Shown in pieces: positions 32,634 through 41,331 of a stretch of DNA of 64,000 nucleotides. How positions within the stretch are numbered: the stretch's first letter is position 1; the number at the start of each line of letters is the position of its first letter. The stretch comes from Diplonema japonicum (Eukaryota; Euglenozoa; Diplonemea; Diplonemida; Diplonemidae). Position numbers and translations under genes: made by a program. The notes beneath the pieces are model-generated. The model saw only the letters and a program-made list of their open reading frames with translations, did no database searches and had not been told where the DNA came from. The stretch spans positions 266,201 through 330,200 of the forward strand of contig OZ025741.1 in NCBI GenBank assembly GCA_964019335.1, written 5' to 3'.

Positions 32634-32776
32634 ATTTTAAAAAAAGAAACCTATGATGATCGTAAACCTAATTCCGAAGAAGAGGAAAAATAGTCCTGAC
32701 CAAACCAATCCCTATAAAATAAAGAAGAAAAAAAAAAGGAGATGAAAAGAAAAACTTTTAAAAAAAAAAAATGATC

Positions 32777-35707
32777 TCAGTCAAATCTATGGCCAGGACG
32801 GACGCCCATCTCACGGAGCTCCTGACGAAGCTGGTCTGCCTTGGAAGGATCGGTCCGTGCTTGTTCGATATCTGCAGCAAGAGAGTCCTCCCAGGCTGAG
32901 AGTTCGGGATCCTCAGCCCTTGCTTCGTCGCGTTCCGATTTCCTGTATTTCTTTTCAGATCGCTCCAAGGACGCAGCCTCGATCGGGTTAAGAGTTTCTA
33001 CAGACTGGGCGAAGGTGTTCGGCATGTCACCCTGCACCCACTCGTACCGCCCCACGCCTGATACGTGTGGCACTAGAGCTCCCGGGTAACCCTGTTTCTG
33101 GATGCCCTTCAAGATACGTGATGACGCCTTCTGAACTCTGAACCGCTCTTGTGTGCCGTGTGGCGTGCACACATCGATCGTTCCATTCGCTGCCACTGGT
33201 CTCACTACCCGCGAATACCCCCACGACCTGTCTCTAAACGCCTGAATGTATTCCTCCGTCTCTTTGTGCACCGCCAGGTAATCTTTGGTCTTAAGCTTAT
33301 CCCCGTACCCTTTCCACTTTCCTACCATCGGCGACATATTCAGCTCTGTCTCTGGGTACTCCATGTACTCGTCTTCATCATACAGCTCCTCTGGCACGCG
33401 TCGCCTGTTGTCACTAGACCACAGCTTTCGCTCTTCCTTGTCCTCCAGTACTTTCAGGATCCTAGGGTCCGTTTTCATCTTCGCCGGGTTTTCTGTCACT
33501 ACAGTGGGTTCTACGTCGGGCACATCCCGCAGTGCCTTCTTGGGTACAACCTCATTCCTCGCGATAACACAATAGCTGTATGGCTCTTCGTTGTGCGTCT
33601 TGTGGCTGTGAGCCCAGGTCTCCACGAAGGACGGTTCGTACCTGGCAACGGAATGGCACGTACGAAGGGCTTTGAACCTCCTGCCCTGTAACGAGTACTC
33701 AACGGGACAGCGAAGCTTGTCGTGGGGGCAAGGGGCAAGAACTGTGGGTTGCACCTCCCACGGACCAACGTCTTTGTACTCTTCCAAGATGGTGCGGCGG
33801 GCGTCCAAGACAAGTTTGAAACCAGCAGGTGTACCTGCCTCGATGATGACGAGGATGCCTTCGCAGTGCTCCCAAAGGGATCGAATGGCGTCAGCGCGCA
33901 AAGATTCTGACTGGAACTCTGAGAGTGTGTAGACGCAGGTCACAAGGTCATGTGTCGAACTCGCCCCAGCACCGTCAGGAAGGAATTTCTTCCACGTGAC
34001 ATGAGGTGCAGCGTGCACCAAAAAGTCCAACCCGTAGTTAGTCATAGCGGAGGAAGGCTCGATGGCTGTGATCTTGCTTAGAATCTCTCGGTCCCTCTTC
34101 TCCCAGTCGTTGTATACGATGGCTTTGTCCTCTATGTCCTCTTCGTGCAACTTGGATGATTCCAGTTCCCTGTCCGGTTGGTCATTCTCAGACTTGCTCA
34201 CTAAGTACTGCATTGCGGAGTACGGCCTGTATGACGGGTCGCGCTCCATCTTCTGTTTCTCGACATGTGCGAAGTAGCTTCCTGCCCACTTCTCACGCAC
34301 GTCAAACCACTTAAGGTAGATATCAGTTCGGATGCCTTTCTTGTCGAGCTTTTCAGCTTCGTCCGGGATGCCGTAGTCCGAATGGTCCTTCTCCAAGAAG
34401 TAGTCTGATTCTTCGAAGCTTTTTGTCTTTCCCGAGTACATCCCTTCACCAAGGAAGTCCTCGTCCAGACCGTCTGACGTCTCCTCGCCCTTCCATTTTT
34501 GTGATCCGTTCCACACTGAGTCCTTCAGGAGTTCTTTGCGTTCTTTAACCGCGTCATGCACCTCAACCTCGCTCCCCGACGGCAGCAAGCCCTGCGAAAC
34601 TTGCCTTTCTGCTTCCGCGGCTTTCCGCTCCAGTTCGGTGATCTCTTTGTTCACCACGTCCGAGAGAATACTCCGCAGCAGGACATCGTTGTGTTTTGGG
34701 TGTTGTAAAGCTGCTCTTTCATCGCCTTGCTCGAACTTTAGATTGGCGTACTTTTCGCTTGTAGTGGTGGCTGCATGCGGGCTAATACCTTTCCACACTT
34801 CAACAGCTGTAAAAATAGAGGTACCCAAACCCGAACCGAAGTCAAGTTGGGATCTAGGGAGAAATTGCGGGCATCGAAGAGCGATCTCGCCGAATACCCG
34901 AAGCAGCACAGCATAGATTGGGAACGTCCGGTAAGCAACGTAGGCCAACCCATCGCCTTCCCCGTAGGTTAAGGGGCGGAAGGTGGGGCTGTCAGGGAGG
35001 TCTTTGGATTTCATCTCCATTCTCTTGGAAATCATGTACCGGATGTTTCTTGCAGTGCGGGCATCATCCTTGGCATAAATGGAGGCTTCACGCGCTTGGC
35101 GCAGCTCTTCCAGAGTTAGCTTCAACGGCTCACCATCACGACCCTCGAACACATAACCTTTACGCTTCAAAATCTCGATGTCGCTGGAGTCATAGAACTT
35201 GTGAAACATGGACTCTTTCATCTTGTCATCGAAGTAAGGGACAGACTCACGAAGGTGGTGACGAAGCATTCCTTGCGGTGCACTCTTTACAATGTCGTAC
35301 CACCTACTTAAAGCAATAGGGTGTAGTGTGGTGCGTGCACTGTTGATCTGCGTGCAGAAATCTTTCTGCACAACAGTTTGCCGCCTTTCTGGGAGAGAGA
35401 GCGCGTACTCTTTTAGTTGCCTCATAACGTGTGGTCCCCTGTCGACCAGGGTGGCAAGCTTCTTCTCCATTTTTTTCTCATGTGATGTTTTCAACTCCTT
35501 GGGAATCTTCTTTCCTTGTTCTAACAGCGCCATCCTCTTCTCTCTCAGCAGTTGCCCCGCTTCTTCCCTCTCCTTCGATGTCATCACAGGCCTCGTCGTC
35601 ATGTCATTCCGAATCTTCTTCTTCGCCCTCATCACCTCGTTTGCTAACGTCGTCCCCGCCTCCTCCCTCGTCTTTGTCAACCGGAGGATTCTGCATCGTG
35701 ATAACAT
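32777..35707 (-). CDS. METTL17: METTL17/Rsm22-family mitoribosome assembly factor
   Basis: Encodes 976 residues from the ATG at 35707. The start was chosen because MLSRCRILRLTKTREE is a typical mitochondrial targeting sequence, while the 41-residue upstream extension is not. The SAM-binding motif LDFGSGLGT lies at 289-296 and the strand-2 motif ITAIEPSSAM at about 546-555. Cysteines at about 660, 667, 684 and 713 (APCPHDKLRC, RTCHS, YSYCV) fit the [4Fe-4S] ligands of the family. The family assists small-subunit mitoribosome assembly. Between the first two methyltransferase motifs sit about 240 charged residues, where the fold normally needs 20-30, so this is a large lineage-specific insertion. 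The C-terminal region (to RPGHRFD) is also extended and charged. Confidence 0.85.
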   Translation of the reverse strand: MLSRCRILRLTKTREEAGTTLANEVMRAKKKIRNDMTTRPVMTSKEREEAGQLLREKRMALLEQGKKIPKELKTSHEKKMEKKLATLVDRGPHVMRQLKEYALSLPERRQTVVQKDFCTQINSARTTLHPIALSRWYDIVKSAPQGMLRHHLRESVPYFDDKMKESMFHKFYDSSDIEILKRKGYVFEGRDGEPLKLTLEELRQAREASIYAKDDARTARNIRYMISKRMEMKSKDLPDSPTFRPLTYGEGDGLAYVAYRTFPIYAVLLRVFGEIALRCPQFLPRSQLDFGSGLGTSIFTAVEVWKGISPHAATTTSEKYANLKFEQGDERAALQHPKHNDVLLRSILSDVVNKEITELERKAAEAERQVSQGLLPSGSEVEVHDAVKERKELLKDSVWNGSQKWKGEETSDGLDEDFLGEGMYSGKTKSFEESDYFLEKDHSDYGIPDEAEKLDKKGIRTDIYLKWFDVREKWAGSYFAHVEKQKMERDPSYRPYSAMQYLVSKSENDQPDRELESSKLHEEDIEDKAIVYNDWEKRDREILSKITAIEPSSAMTNYGLDFLVHAAPHVTWKKFLPDGAGASSTHDLVTCVYTLSEFQSESLRADAIRSLWEHCEGILVIIEAGTPAGFKLVLDARRTILEEYKDVGPWEVQPTVLAPCPHDKLRCPVEYSLQGRRFKALRTCHSVARYEPSFVETWAHSHKTHNEEPYSYCVIARNEVVPKKALRDVPDVEPTVVTENPAKMKTDPRILKVLEDKEERKLWSSDNRRRVPEELYDEDEYMEYPETELNMSPMVGKWKGYGDKLKTKDYLAVHKETEEYIQAFRDRSWGYSRVVRPVAANGTIDVCTPHGTQERFRVQKASSRILKGIQKQGYPGALVPHVSGVGRYEWVQGDMPNTFAQSVETLNPIEAASLERSEKKYRKSERDEARAEDPELSAWEDSLAADIEQARTDPSKADQLRQELREMGVRPGHRFD

Positions 35708-35878
35708 CCTCGCCTCTTCAAACCTATATGGTGATAAAGGTTTGAAAGGAGTAAAAAGAACATGAAAAACTTCTGGCGCTTGTTTGTTTGCGCACCAATC
35801 AGGGGAGGGGGAGAGGAAAAAGCGGCACACCAGTTCACGACTACACTTATTGATAAAAATCCCCGGCCAGAAATCATG

Positions 35879-35950
35879 GGGCGTTTAGCTCAGTGGAAGA
35901 GCGCCCGTTTCGCATACGGGAGGTCGAGGGTTCGAACCCCTCAATGTCCA
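35879..35950 (+). tRNA. tRNA-Ala (anticodon CGC)
   Basis: A full cloverleaf of 72 nt folds. The acceptor GGGCGTT pairs with AATGTCC, including G3:U70, the alanine identity pair. The D stem is GCTC/GAGC. The anticodon stem CCCGT/ACGGG has loop TTCGCAT and anticodon CGC (codon GCG). The T stem is GAGGG/CCCTC with loop TTCGAAC, and the discriminator is A. There is no intron and CCA is not fully encoded. It is the only clear plus-strand gene in the window and lies between the METTL17 gene and the transposon cluster. Confidence 0.97.
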
Positions 35951-35952
35951 CC

Positions 35953-35961
35953 TTTTTTTTT
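35953..35961 (+). terminator. RNA polymerase III T-run terminator
   Basis: Nine thymines begin three bases after the discriminator base of the tRNA, as expected for Pol III termination. T runs are common in this window, so only the position is informative. Confidence 0.7.
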
Positions 35962-36098
35962 CTTTTTAGAATAGCTATTTATTGGGTTTAACGAGTAGGG
36001 ATCTTAGTTCACAAGCGAAGCCAGTGTAAAAAGCTACGAGTTAAACCTGCCACCACAAGTGGAATAATGCTCTTATTTTCACTAATACGTTGTTTTAT

Positions 36099-36374
36099 TT
36101 AACAAGAGCCGGGTTTGAAAGGGTGGGAGGTTACAGGGTTGGGATTTGAGTTACAGTGTGTGGGAGATACAACGTCGCTAAATTTCAGTTTGTGTGACTC
36201 TTTTGTCCTCATCCCGCTTGCAAACATGCAAGCTGCATATGCCTGACACACGTTGTAGGGGTCGCTGAATTTCACTGCCAGATACTCTTTCATTTGTTCC
36301 TGACTTAACACCGAAGCTTTTTTTCGCCTCATGGCCTTCTTCAAAAGAAGTGCAACCCCGGGAAAGCTCTGCAT
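36099..36374 (-). pseudogene. Tyrosine-recombinase catalytic-domain fragment
   Basis: The 91-residue frame contains LSQEQMKEYL, then AACMFASGMRTKESHKLKFSDV. The pattern 'G-M-R-x-x-E-x-x-x-L-x-x-x-D' is that of the first catalytic arginine region of tyrosine recombinases. No HxxR box or nucleophilic tyrosine follows before the stop, so it is a truncated remnant. The source could be a Crypton, DIRS-like or PAT-like element. Confidence 0.5.
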
Positions 36375-36446
36375 TTTTTTACCGAAGTTTCGTTGGGTGG
36401 TGGCGTTGATCTTGCTGTAACTTGCCCTAAACCTAGGTGGAATAGG

Positions 36447-36523
36447 TGAAATTAGGCCCAGGAGTGAAATAATGTTACATTATTTCACGCTCGAACATTA
36501 TTTCACTCCTGGGCCTAATTTCA
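36447..36523. repeat. Perfect 30-bp inverted repeat with nested palindrome
   Basis: Arms at 36447-36476 and 36494-36523 are exact reverse complements (TGAAATTAGGCCCAGGAGTG and onward) with a 17-nt spacer. The spacer overlaps a second palindrome, GTGAAATAATGT/ACATTATTTCAC. It sits directly upstream of the recombinase fragment, so it may be a terminal or recombinase-binding site. Confidence 0.9.
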
Positions 36524-36600
36524 AGGTAACTGGGAGTGAAAATAAAGCTGGGAGTGACATAAAGTAAAATTTTATTTTCACTCTCACCCTTGAAAACCCG

Positions 36601-37076
36601 GCTCGAGTTCTTTAAAAAATAAAAAGATCACAGGCATATTTCATTGGTTGTTTTGTGGCTTCTTCATGTTCTACTGGGGATGTTTGGTTCAGTAGTAGTT
36701 GGTTGAAGAGGATTATAGTCTACTGCTTTGAAAAATCGCTTTGAACATGCTAGCCAATGACGGGTTGTCAAAAGGGCGGGGGTTTGTAGCCACCCACTGA
36801 TTAAGAATAAGAAAAGAGTCGGCAATTGGTTGTTTGTAAGCCGGTTAACCTAAGGTTATGCCGACTCTTTTTAGCAAAAGACAATAGTCGTTGAAGCAAA
36901 AAAAGAAAACTCGATAATTTATGTGCGATGTAATTCTGTTTAGATTCAGGGCAGTAGGCCACCTGCAGCACCTGCATCTACCACCCACTAAGTTTTTCAG
37001 GCTATATTAGAATGGGGAGAGAGAGAGAGAGAGAGAGAGAAAAAAGAGAGGTGAATGGGGAAACGAAACATTGATA
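36601..37076. other. Spacer with a 13-bp hairpin
   Basis: Mixed composition with no reading frame. At 36812-36824 and 36859-36871 lie perfect 13-bp arms (AAAAGAGTCGGCA/TGCCGACTCTTTT) around 34 nt; the right arm runs into a T tract. This may be the end of a small RNA gene or a MITE scrap. A GA microsatellite occupies about 37016-37040. Confidence 0.5.
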
Positions 37077-37728
37077 CCGTAAAACAATAAATTACCGGTC
37101 CGCAGGAGCTACCGGTAATTTTTTTTTCCTTCCGGACGTTTTTTTTTTTAAAGCACTGGTTACCGACGACTCGACCAGGTTGTCACAGAGACCCTATCCT
37201 GGTTATGCCTCGGTCATAAAATGATTGCCTACTAGGTCCAACCCTGATGGACTTTTCTATTGGTCATGTCCCACTTGAGGGGACCCTTCTCGGACCCCCT
37301 CCCTATAGAAGGGGAGGAACAATTCGTACGGCACGCTTGTCTCGAGGCCTCTCTGAGATTGGGTTTCCCGGGGCAGGCTTGGACATTGATCTCCTGCGCT
37401 TGTCTGGGGGTAAGGTGGGCGGAATTGTCAGCGTTCAAAAAGTACGCTTGCCAACCCAGTTAGTCAATGTCCCCTGTTGCATTTTAAAGTTGAAGATTGA
37501 TAAGAGTAAAGCGTCTGGAACGTGTTCAAAGTTACTTGGTACTGTCTTGTGAAATACAATAACCACTGGATTTGCAGAAAAAAAAAGAATTAAGCACTAG
37601 GCGCACGGAATACTTCTGTTTCATTTTCTTTCTTCATCACAAAAAAAAAAAAACTCCTTACGAAATGTCGCTGATTTTTTTTCTTTTTTTTTTCTTCCGG
37701 TAAATTTCCGGAATTAATTTGTTTACAG
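37077..37728. mobile_element. Short non-autonomous pogo-like element (MITE)
   Basis: Left end TA-CCGTAAAACAATAAATTACCGG and right end CCGGAATTAATTTGTTTACAG-TA are imperfect inverted copies. They match the ends of the 39118-40553 element (CTGTAAAACA, CCGGA blocks), with TA on each side as expected for Tc1/mariner/pogo insertion. The 500-bp interior shows no transposase; a plus-strand frame (37247-37552) has no recognisable domain. Confidence 0.65.
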
Positions 37729-39115
37729 TATTTGCTTTTCTTTTTTCATTTTTGTACATGTATCTTGCAAAAGGACCGAGGCACGTTAGACAGAGAGGGG
37801 GAAGAAGAAGAAAAAAAAAAATGTTGTGCCCGGCTTTCGCTCACTGGGGAGCCATTGTCAGCTATTATACAGGAAGCGTAAACTAAAATAATAAGTGGGT
37901 CACCGCAACACAATACTGAAAGGACTTACCATAACAGGAAATGAAAGAAACAAAGAAAGAAGAAGAAGAAGAATATATAAAAGGGAAGGTCCTCCCTTTT
38001 AGCTAGAAAGAGGGGGAGGTGTTGCGCGTAAGATGCATGCATAACTCCCCTTCCCCCCTTCCCTCTTCATTTAATTCACGCCATAAGGACAGGAAGCTGT
38101 GAAGAGGGCAGTCGTGTGACGCGAAAAAAGAAGAAAAAAAAAAAAAGAAAAAAAAAAGAAGAATGACTTTGGTTGCTTCATAAACCGTCTGGCGTACGAG
38201 CAACTTCTTAACCGCGCTAGCTGAAATGATGCATGGATGCGAATTTCGGCCTTCTGGTGTACCCCTTAAATCGTTTAGGTGCACCTATCGATCTTAATGC
38301 CACGGATTCTGCCTCTTGGTGTGATGTTGTCATGTACACCGTCAGCTCGAAGTTTACCACTAGTTCTAGTCTAGTTACTGATTCCTGCTTGTTCCATTCC
38401 AATTTCGTGAGCCACTGACTTAAAAAAAAAGGGGGAAGAAGAACCCACCCCAAGAATAAAAGAAACAAAATATCAAAAAAGATGTAGAATCAGAAAAAGA
38501 TAAGGGGTGGGAAGGGAGAAGGGAGGGGGAATCGCTATGGAATGGAAGGGGTGGAGCGAAAAGAAATATTAAAACCTAGTTTCAACCTGGTTTTTTTTTT
38601 TTTTTTTTTTGCCTGAAAGCTATTTTTTTTTTCTCTTTTCACAACCTTTTTTTCCCCCTTTTCGTTTTTTTTTTTTTTTCTTTTTTTTTCTCTCTCTTTT
38701 TTTTCCTTCTTTCTTTACTTTTTTCTTCTTTCTTTTTTTTCCCCGGGTTATTTTCTTAGCCAGAAATCCACAATGTTCGTTGAAAACCCAAGGTCATCCA
38801 AGGTTTCAAAACCCACAGTTTTATTATTATTATAGGCCACGGAAAACAACCCGTTGCACCGTTTGGAAGACAGGAAGGTACCTCTAAGGATCGCACAACT
38901 TGTTCATGCAAACGATGATTTCAGCTGGAAAGCTTAAGCGATAATTCACCGTTGAACGAAAACCTCTGACACAGCATCATGCCATGCTCGTCATAAAAGC
39001 TAAATGGCACGCCTGAGAGTCATACGGCCCGATTGTGGGATGGGGCTAGTTTTCTCGAGGTACGCTCATGTCCTTCCGAGTGCAACAAAAAAAAAAAAAA
39101 AAAAAAAAAAATAGC
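37729..39115. other. Spacer with one unassigned coding-like block
   Basis: Mostly homopolymer and purine-rich sequence. A mixed block at about 38160-38420 has open frames on both strands (a minus-strand frame includes VTRLELVVNFELTVYM), but no family is recognised and no splice context supports a gene. Another mixed block at 38750-39085 shows nothing recognisable. Confidence 0.45.
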
Positions 39116-39117
39116 TA

Positions 39118-40553
39118 CTGTAAAACAAAAAATCACCGGAAGATAAAATGTCCGGAAGCTCTGGCGGTCCGGATATTTTTTTCTTCCGGACATTTTTTTC
39201 CTGGGACCCCCCTTTTTTTTTAAAGGGCTGGACCCGAAAACAGATGAAACTAGTGTCTGTAGCAAGAGAAAATCAAACGAAAATCAAAGAATTGAATTAC
39301 GGACTTTTCCAGATCCTGATTGTTCACTTCTACCACAAGCTTGTTGAACCGAACCACTTCTTGCTTGCTTTAGGGTTGTTCTTGTGCTTTGCGGGTTTGC
39401 GTCATGGAGCCAATGTCCAGTATATCAGACGGGAAGCACCGCTTTGGTAGCTCCAAGGTCGATCCCCCTGCCGCACCCGTTACTGCGGGCCGCAAGCCTC
39501 TTCTGAACAAGGAAGAAACAACAAAGCTCTTTGTTTGGATCCAGGTGCAGAACGGAAGGGGGGTGCCGGTAGCAGCGTCGGGCATCTGCCTGTATGCAGA
39601 GGGCCAACCAGCTGTGCCCCAAGCATGGCATCACAAGACGCCGCCCAACAATAGGGAAGTCTAGCAGCCCCAAAGACACCCAAGCAGCGAGGAGGTTCAC
39701 ATGGATCAGGCCGGTTGACCTGAAACATGGACCAGCTGCTGCCACTGGGAAGAAGACGAAAAGGGGTCCCAAGGTTGTCAAGGTTATCTGTTAGGGATTT
39801 GGGACAAGCGCGCCGTCACCGGACAGTTTTGCGTTTCCCTGTCTGGCAAACTGCACCCGCGGTTTTGTATATCGAAATCTCACTGGGCCACCCAGTAAAC
39901 GCTTCGGCTCTGGGTAAAAGATTTGTTTCTCCCCTTTGCTACAACCTCATCGATTCATCGGGCTGAGCACCCACCGAGCCCATCCTACTCATCATTGATG
40001 ACTACAATGTCCACACTACGCAGGCTTTTGTGAACTTGTTTTCAGAAACAAACGTTCACTTAGCGTTTGTCCCCCCAGACTTCACCTATTTGTGCCAGCC
40101 CAAGACTTGCTGAGGCCGAGGCCAGGCGCACTGCCAAGACTGCGAAGGCAGCAAACAAGACGGCCAGACATGCGGACGGGTTAGCCCTTTCCTCGCCCCT
40201 TTTTTAGTTTTATTGGTCGGGAAAAGTACTCTCCAACCTGCTGGGACGCAGTCATCGAAGGGTGCCTCTCACCTGAAGATCCCTTCAGTCACCTGAAGAG
40301 GCCAGCACTTGGAGGAGTCGCGAGATATGTCCTTCCCCTTTTTAGAGCATGCAGCTTTCGTCGGATTTGAATTTTATTTTTGCCGTTCTTAAGACTCTTG
40401 CAACAGAATATAAGTTTTCCAGACAGAGGGTACAGTGCGTAGGGCAGGCTAGGTACCCCCTTAGAAAAGTGCCCAAAAAAAATGTCCGGAAGAAAAAATC
40501 ACCGGATGTTTCGGCGGTCCGGATATTTTATCTGGTGGATTTTTGTTTTACAG
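39118..40553 (+). mobile_element. Pogo-like (Tc1/mariner superfamily) DNA transposon with TA target duplication
   Basis: The element is 1436 bp, bounded by TA at 39116-39117 and 40554-40555. The ends are inverted repeats: CTGTAAAACAAAAAATC on the left and GATTTTTGTTTTACAG on the right. The repeats continue inward for about 85 bp through CCGGA-rich blocks (GGTCCGGATATTTT, TTCTTCCGGACATTTTTTT). It carries a decayed plus-strand transposase with CENP-B-type and DDE segments. It lies between genes, near other mobile relics. Confidence 0.8.
39389..40201 (+). pseudogene. Decayed pogo/CENP-B-like transposase
   Basis: Three out-of-frame pieces are recognisable. The first includes GRKPLLNKEETTKLFVWIQ followed by GRGVPVAASG (about 39486-39580), typical of the CENP-B-type HTH region. 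The second, after stops, reads PILLIIDDYNVHTTQAF then NVHLAFVPPDFTYLCQPK (about 39979-40104), matching the middle of DDE_1 domains where the second catalytic Asp and the 'LPPHxTHxLQP' motif lie. The third is an Ala/Lys-rich helix (RRTAKTAKAANKTARHADG) ending in TAG near 40208, a usual pogo tail. Multiple frameshifts and stops mean it cannot be active. Confidence 0.75.
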
Positions 40554-40592
40554 TATTTAATGATTTAATTATTAAATGAAAATCAGATAGCC

Positions 40593-41241
40593 TGATTTCA
40601 CGCGTGGGGTCCCCTTTTTGACTCGTTTTTTTACTTCACTCGCTTCGCCCGTGAAGTAAAATCACTCGTCAAAAAGGAGGCCCCACAAGTGAAATCATGC
40701 TCTGATTTTATTCAATACTGCATTTTATTTAATGATGAGCTGCTCTCGAAAAGAATTTAGGTGCTAAGTGTGGCTTCGCTGCTGCCTGCTTGTAGCGGCG
40801 CAATGTGCGAGTCTTTACTGAACACGGCACTGGGTTTGGTATGATCAATTCGGCGAATTGATGTTGACGTTTATGTCAAACGTGATTCTGTGCACTGCTG
40901 AAGAAGTGGGCTGTGTCGAAGGGGGCAGGACTGAAGGGGCGTGGGTTTGATCGAGTGGTAGGTGCAAAACCTCTCCCACTCCTTCTTGTAGGCTATTTTG
41001 CTTGCCGTTGGAAGCGTGTCTTCCATCACAGCTTTAGCTTCTTTCTCGAGGCTGATGCCCTTGGCTCGCTTCCCGGTCGCCTTCGGTTTTCTTCCCATTT
41101 TGCTAGAAATGACTGTGGGCGTGAAATAAAGTACCTGATTTTCACGCCCAGCAAAATCAGCAACGTTTAGCTTAAAAACATGAGGAGAACATGAGAATCA
41201 GATACTTTATTTCACGCCCAGGTCTGGGCGTGAAATAAAGT
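40593..41241 (-). mobile_element. Relic of a palindrome-bounded tyrosine-recombinase element, copy 2
   Basis: The left block (40593-40697) is a hairpin: TGATTTCACGCGTGGGG pairs with the reverse complement of CCCCACAAGTGAAATCA over about 31 bp, with a nested ACTTCAC/GTGAAGT stem in the loop. The right block (41107-41241) holds GTGAAATAA motifs and ends in a perfect palindrome (arms 41204-41221 and 41224-41241). Between them is a minus-strand recombinase N-terminal fragment. The order matches copy 1. The element ends about 90 bp from the stop codon of the LRR gene. Confidence 0.55.
40871..41098 (-). pseudogene. Tyrosine-recombinase N-terminal (core-binding) fragment
   Basis: The 75-residue frame starts with a basic MGRKPKATGKRAKG and contains TASKIAYKKEWERFCTYHSI, which resembles the SAM-like core-binding domain that precedes the catalytic domain of tyrosine recombinases. 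It breaks off soon after. It is complementary in domain content to the catalytic fragment at 36099-36374. Confidence 0.45.
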
Positions 41242-41294
41242 GAAACCTGATTTATATCTTCCGGCCTAAATTCTTTGAGAGAGCTGCTCAGAAT

Positions 41295-41328
<34 letters not shown>

Positions 41329-41331
<3 letters not shown>

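Larger units (their letters stand above)
35967..36600 (-). mobile_element. Relic of a palindrome-bounded tyrosine-recombinase element, copy 1
   Basis: Three parts are in the same order as in the copy at 40.6-41.2 kb. First, a terminal hairpin block (35967-36105: TAGCTATTTATTGGG, then GGTTTAACGAGTAG paired imperfectly with CTACGAGTTAAACC). Second, a recombinase fragment on the minus strand (36099-36374). Third, upstream palindromes (36447-36600). The stretch near 36046-36105 also aligns with 40685-40740. The copy is internally deleted relative to any full-length element. Confidence 0.55.

Noticed and set aside
32777-35830. METTL17 start 41 codons further upstream
   Set aside because: The extension lacks a targeting signature, while the ATG at 35707 begins a clear mitochondrial presequence.
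38217-38468. An 83-codon minus-strand frame with VTRLELVVNFELTVYM
   Set aside because: Composition is coding-like and it may be a retroelement scrap, but I could not assign a family and the opposite strand is equally open.
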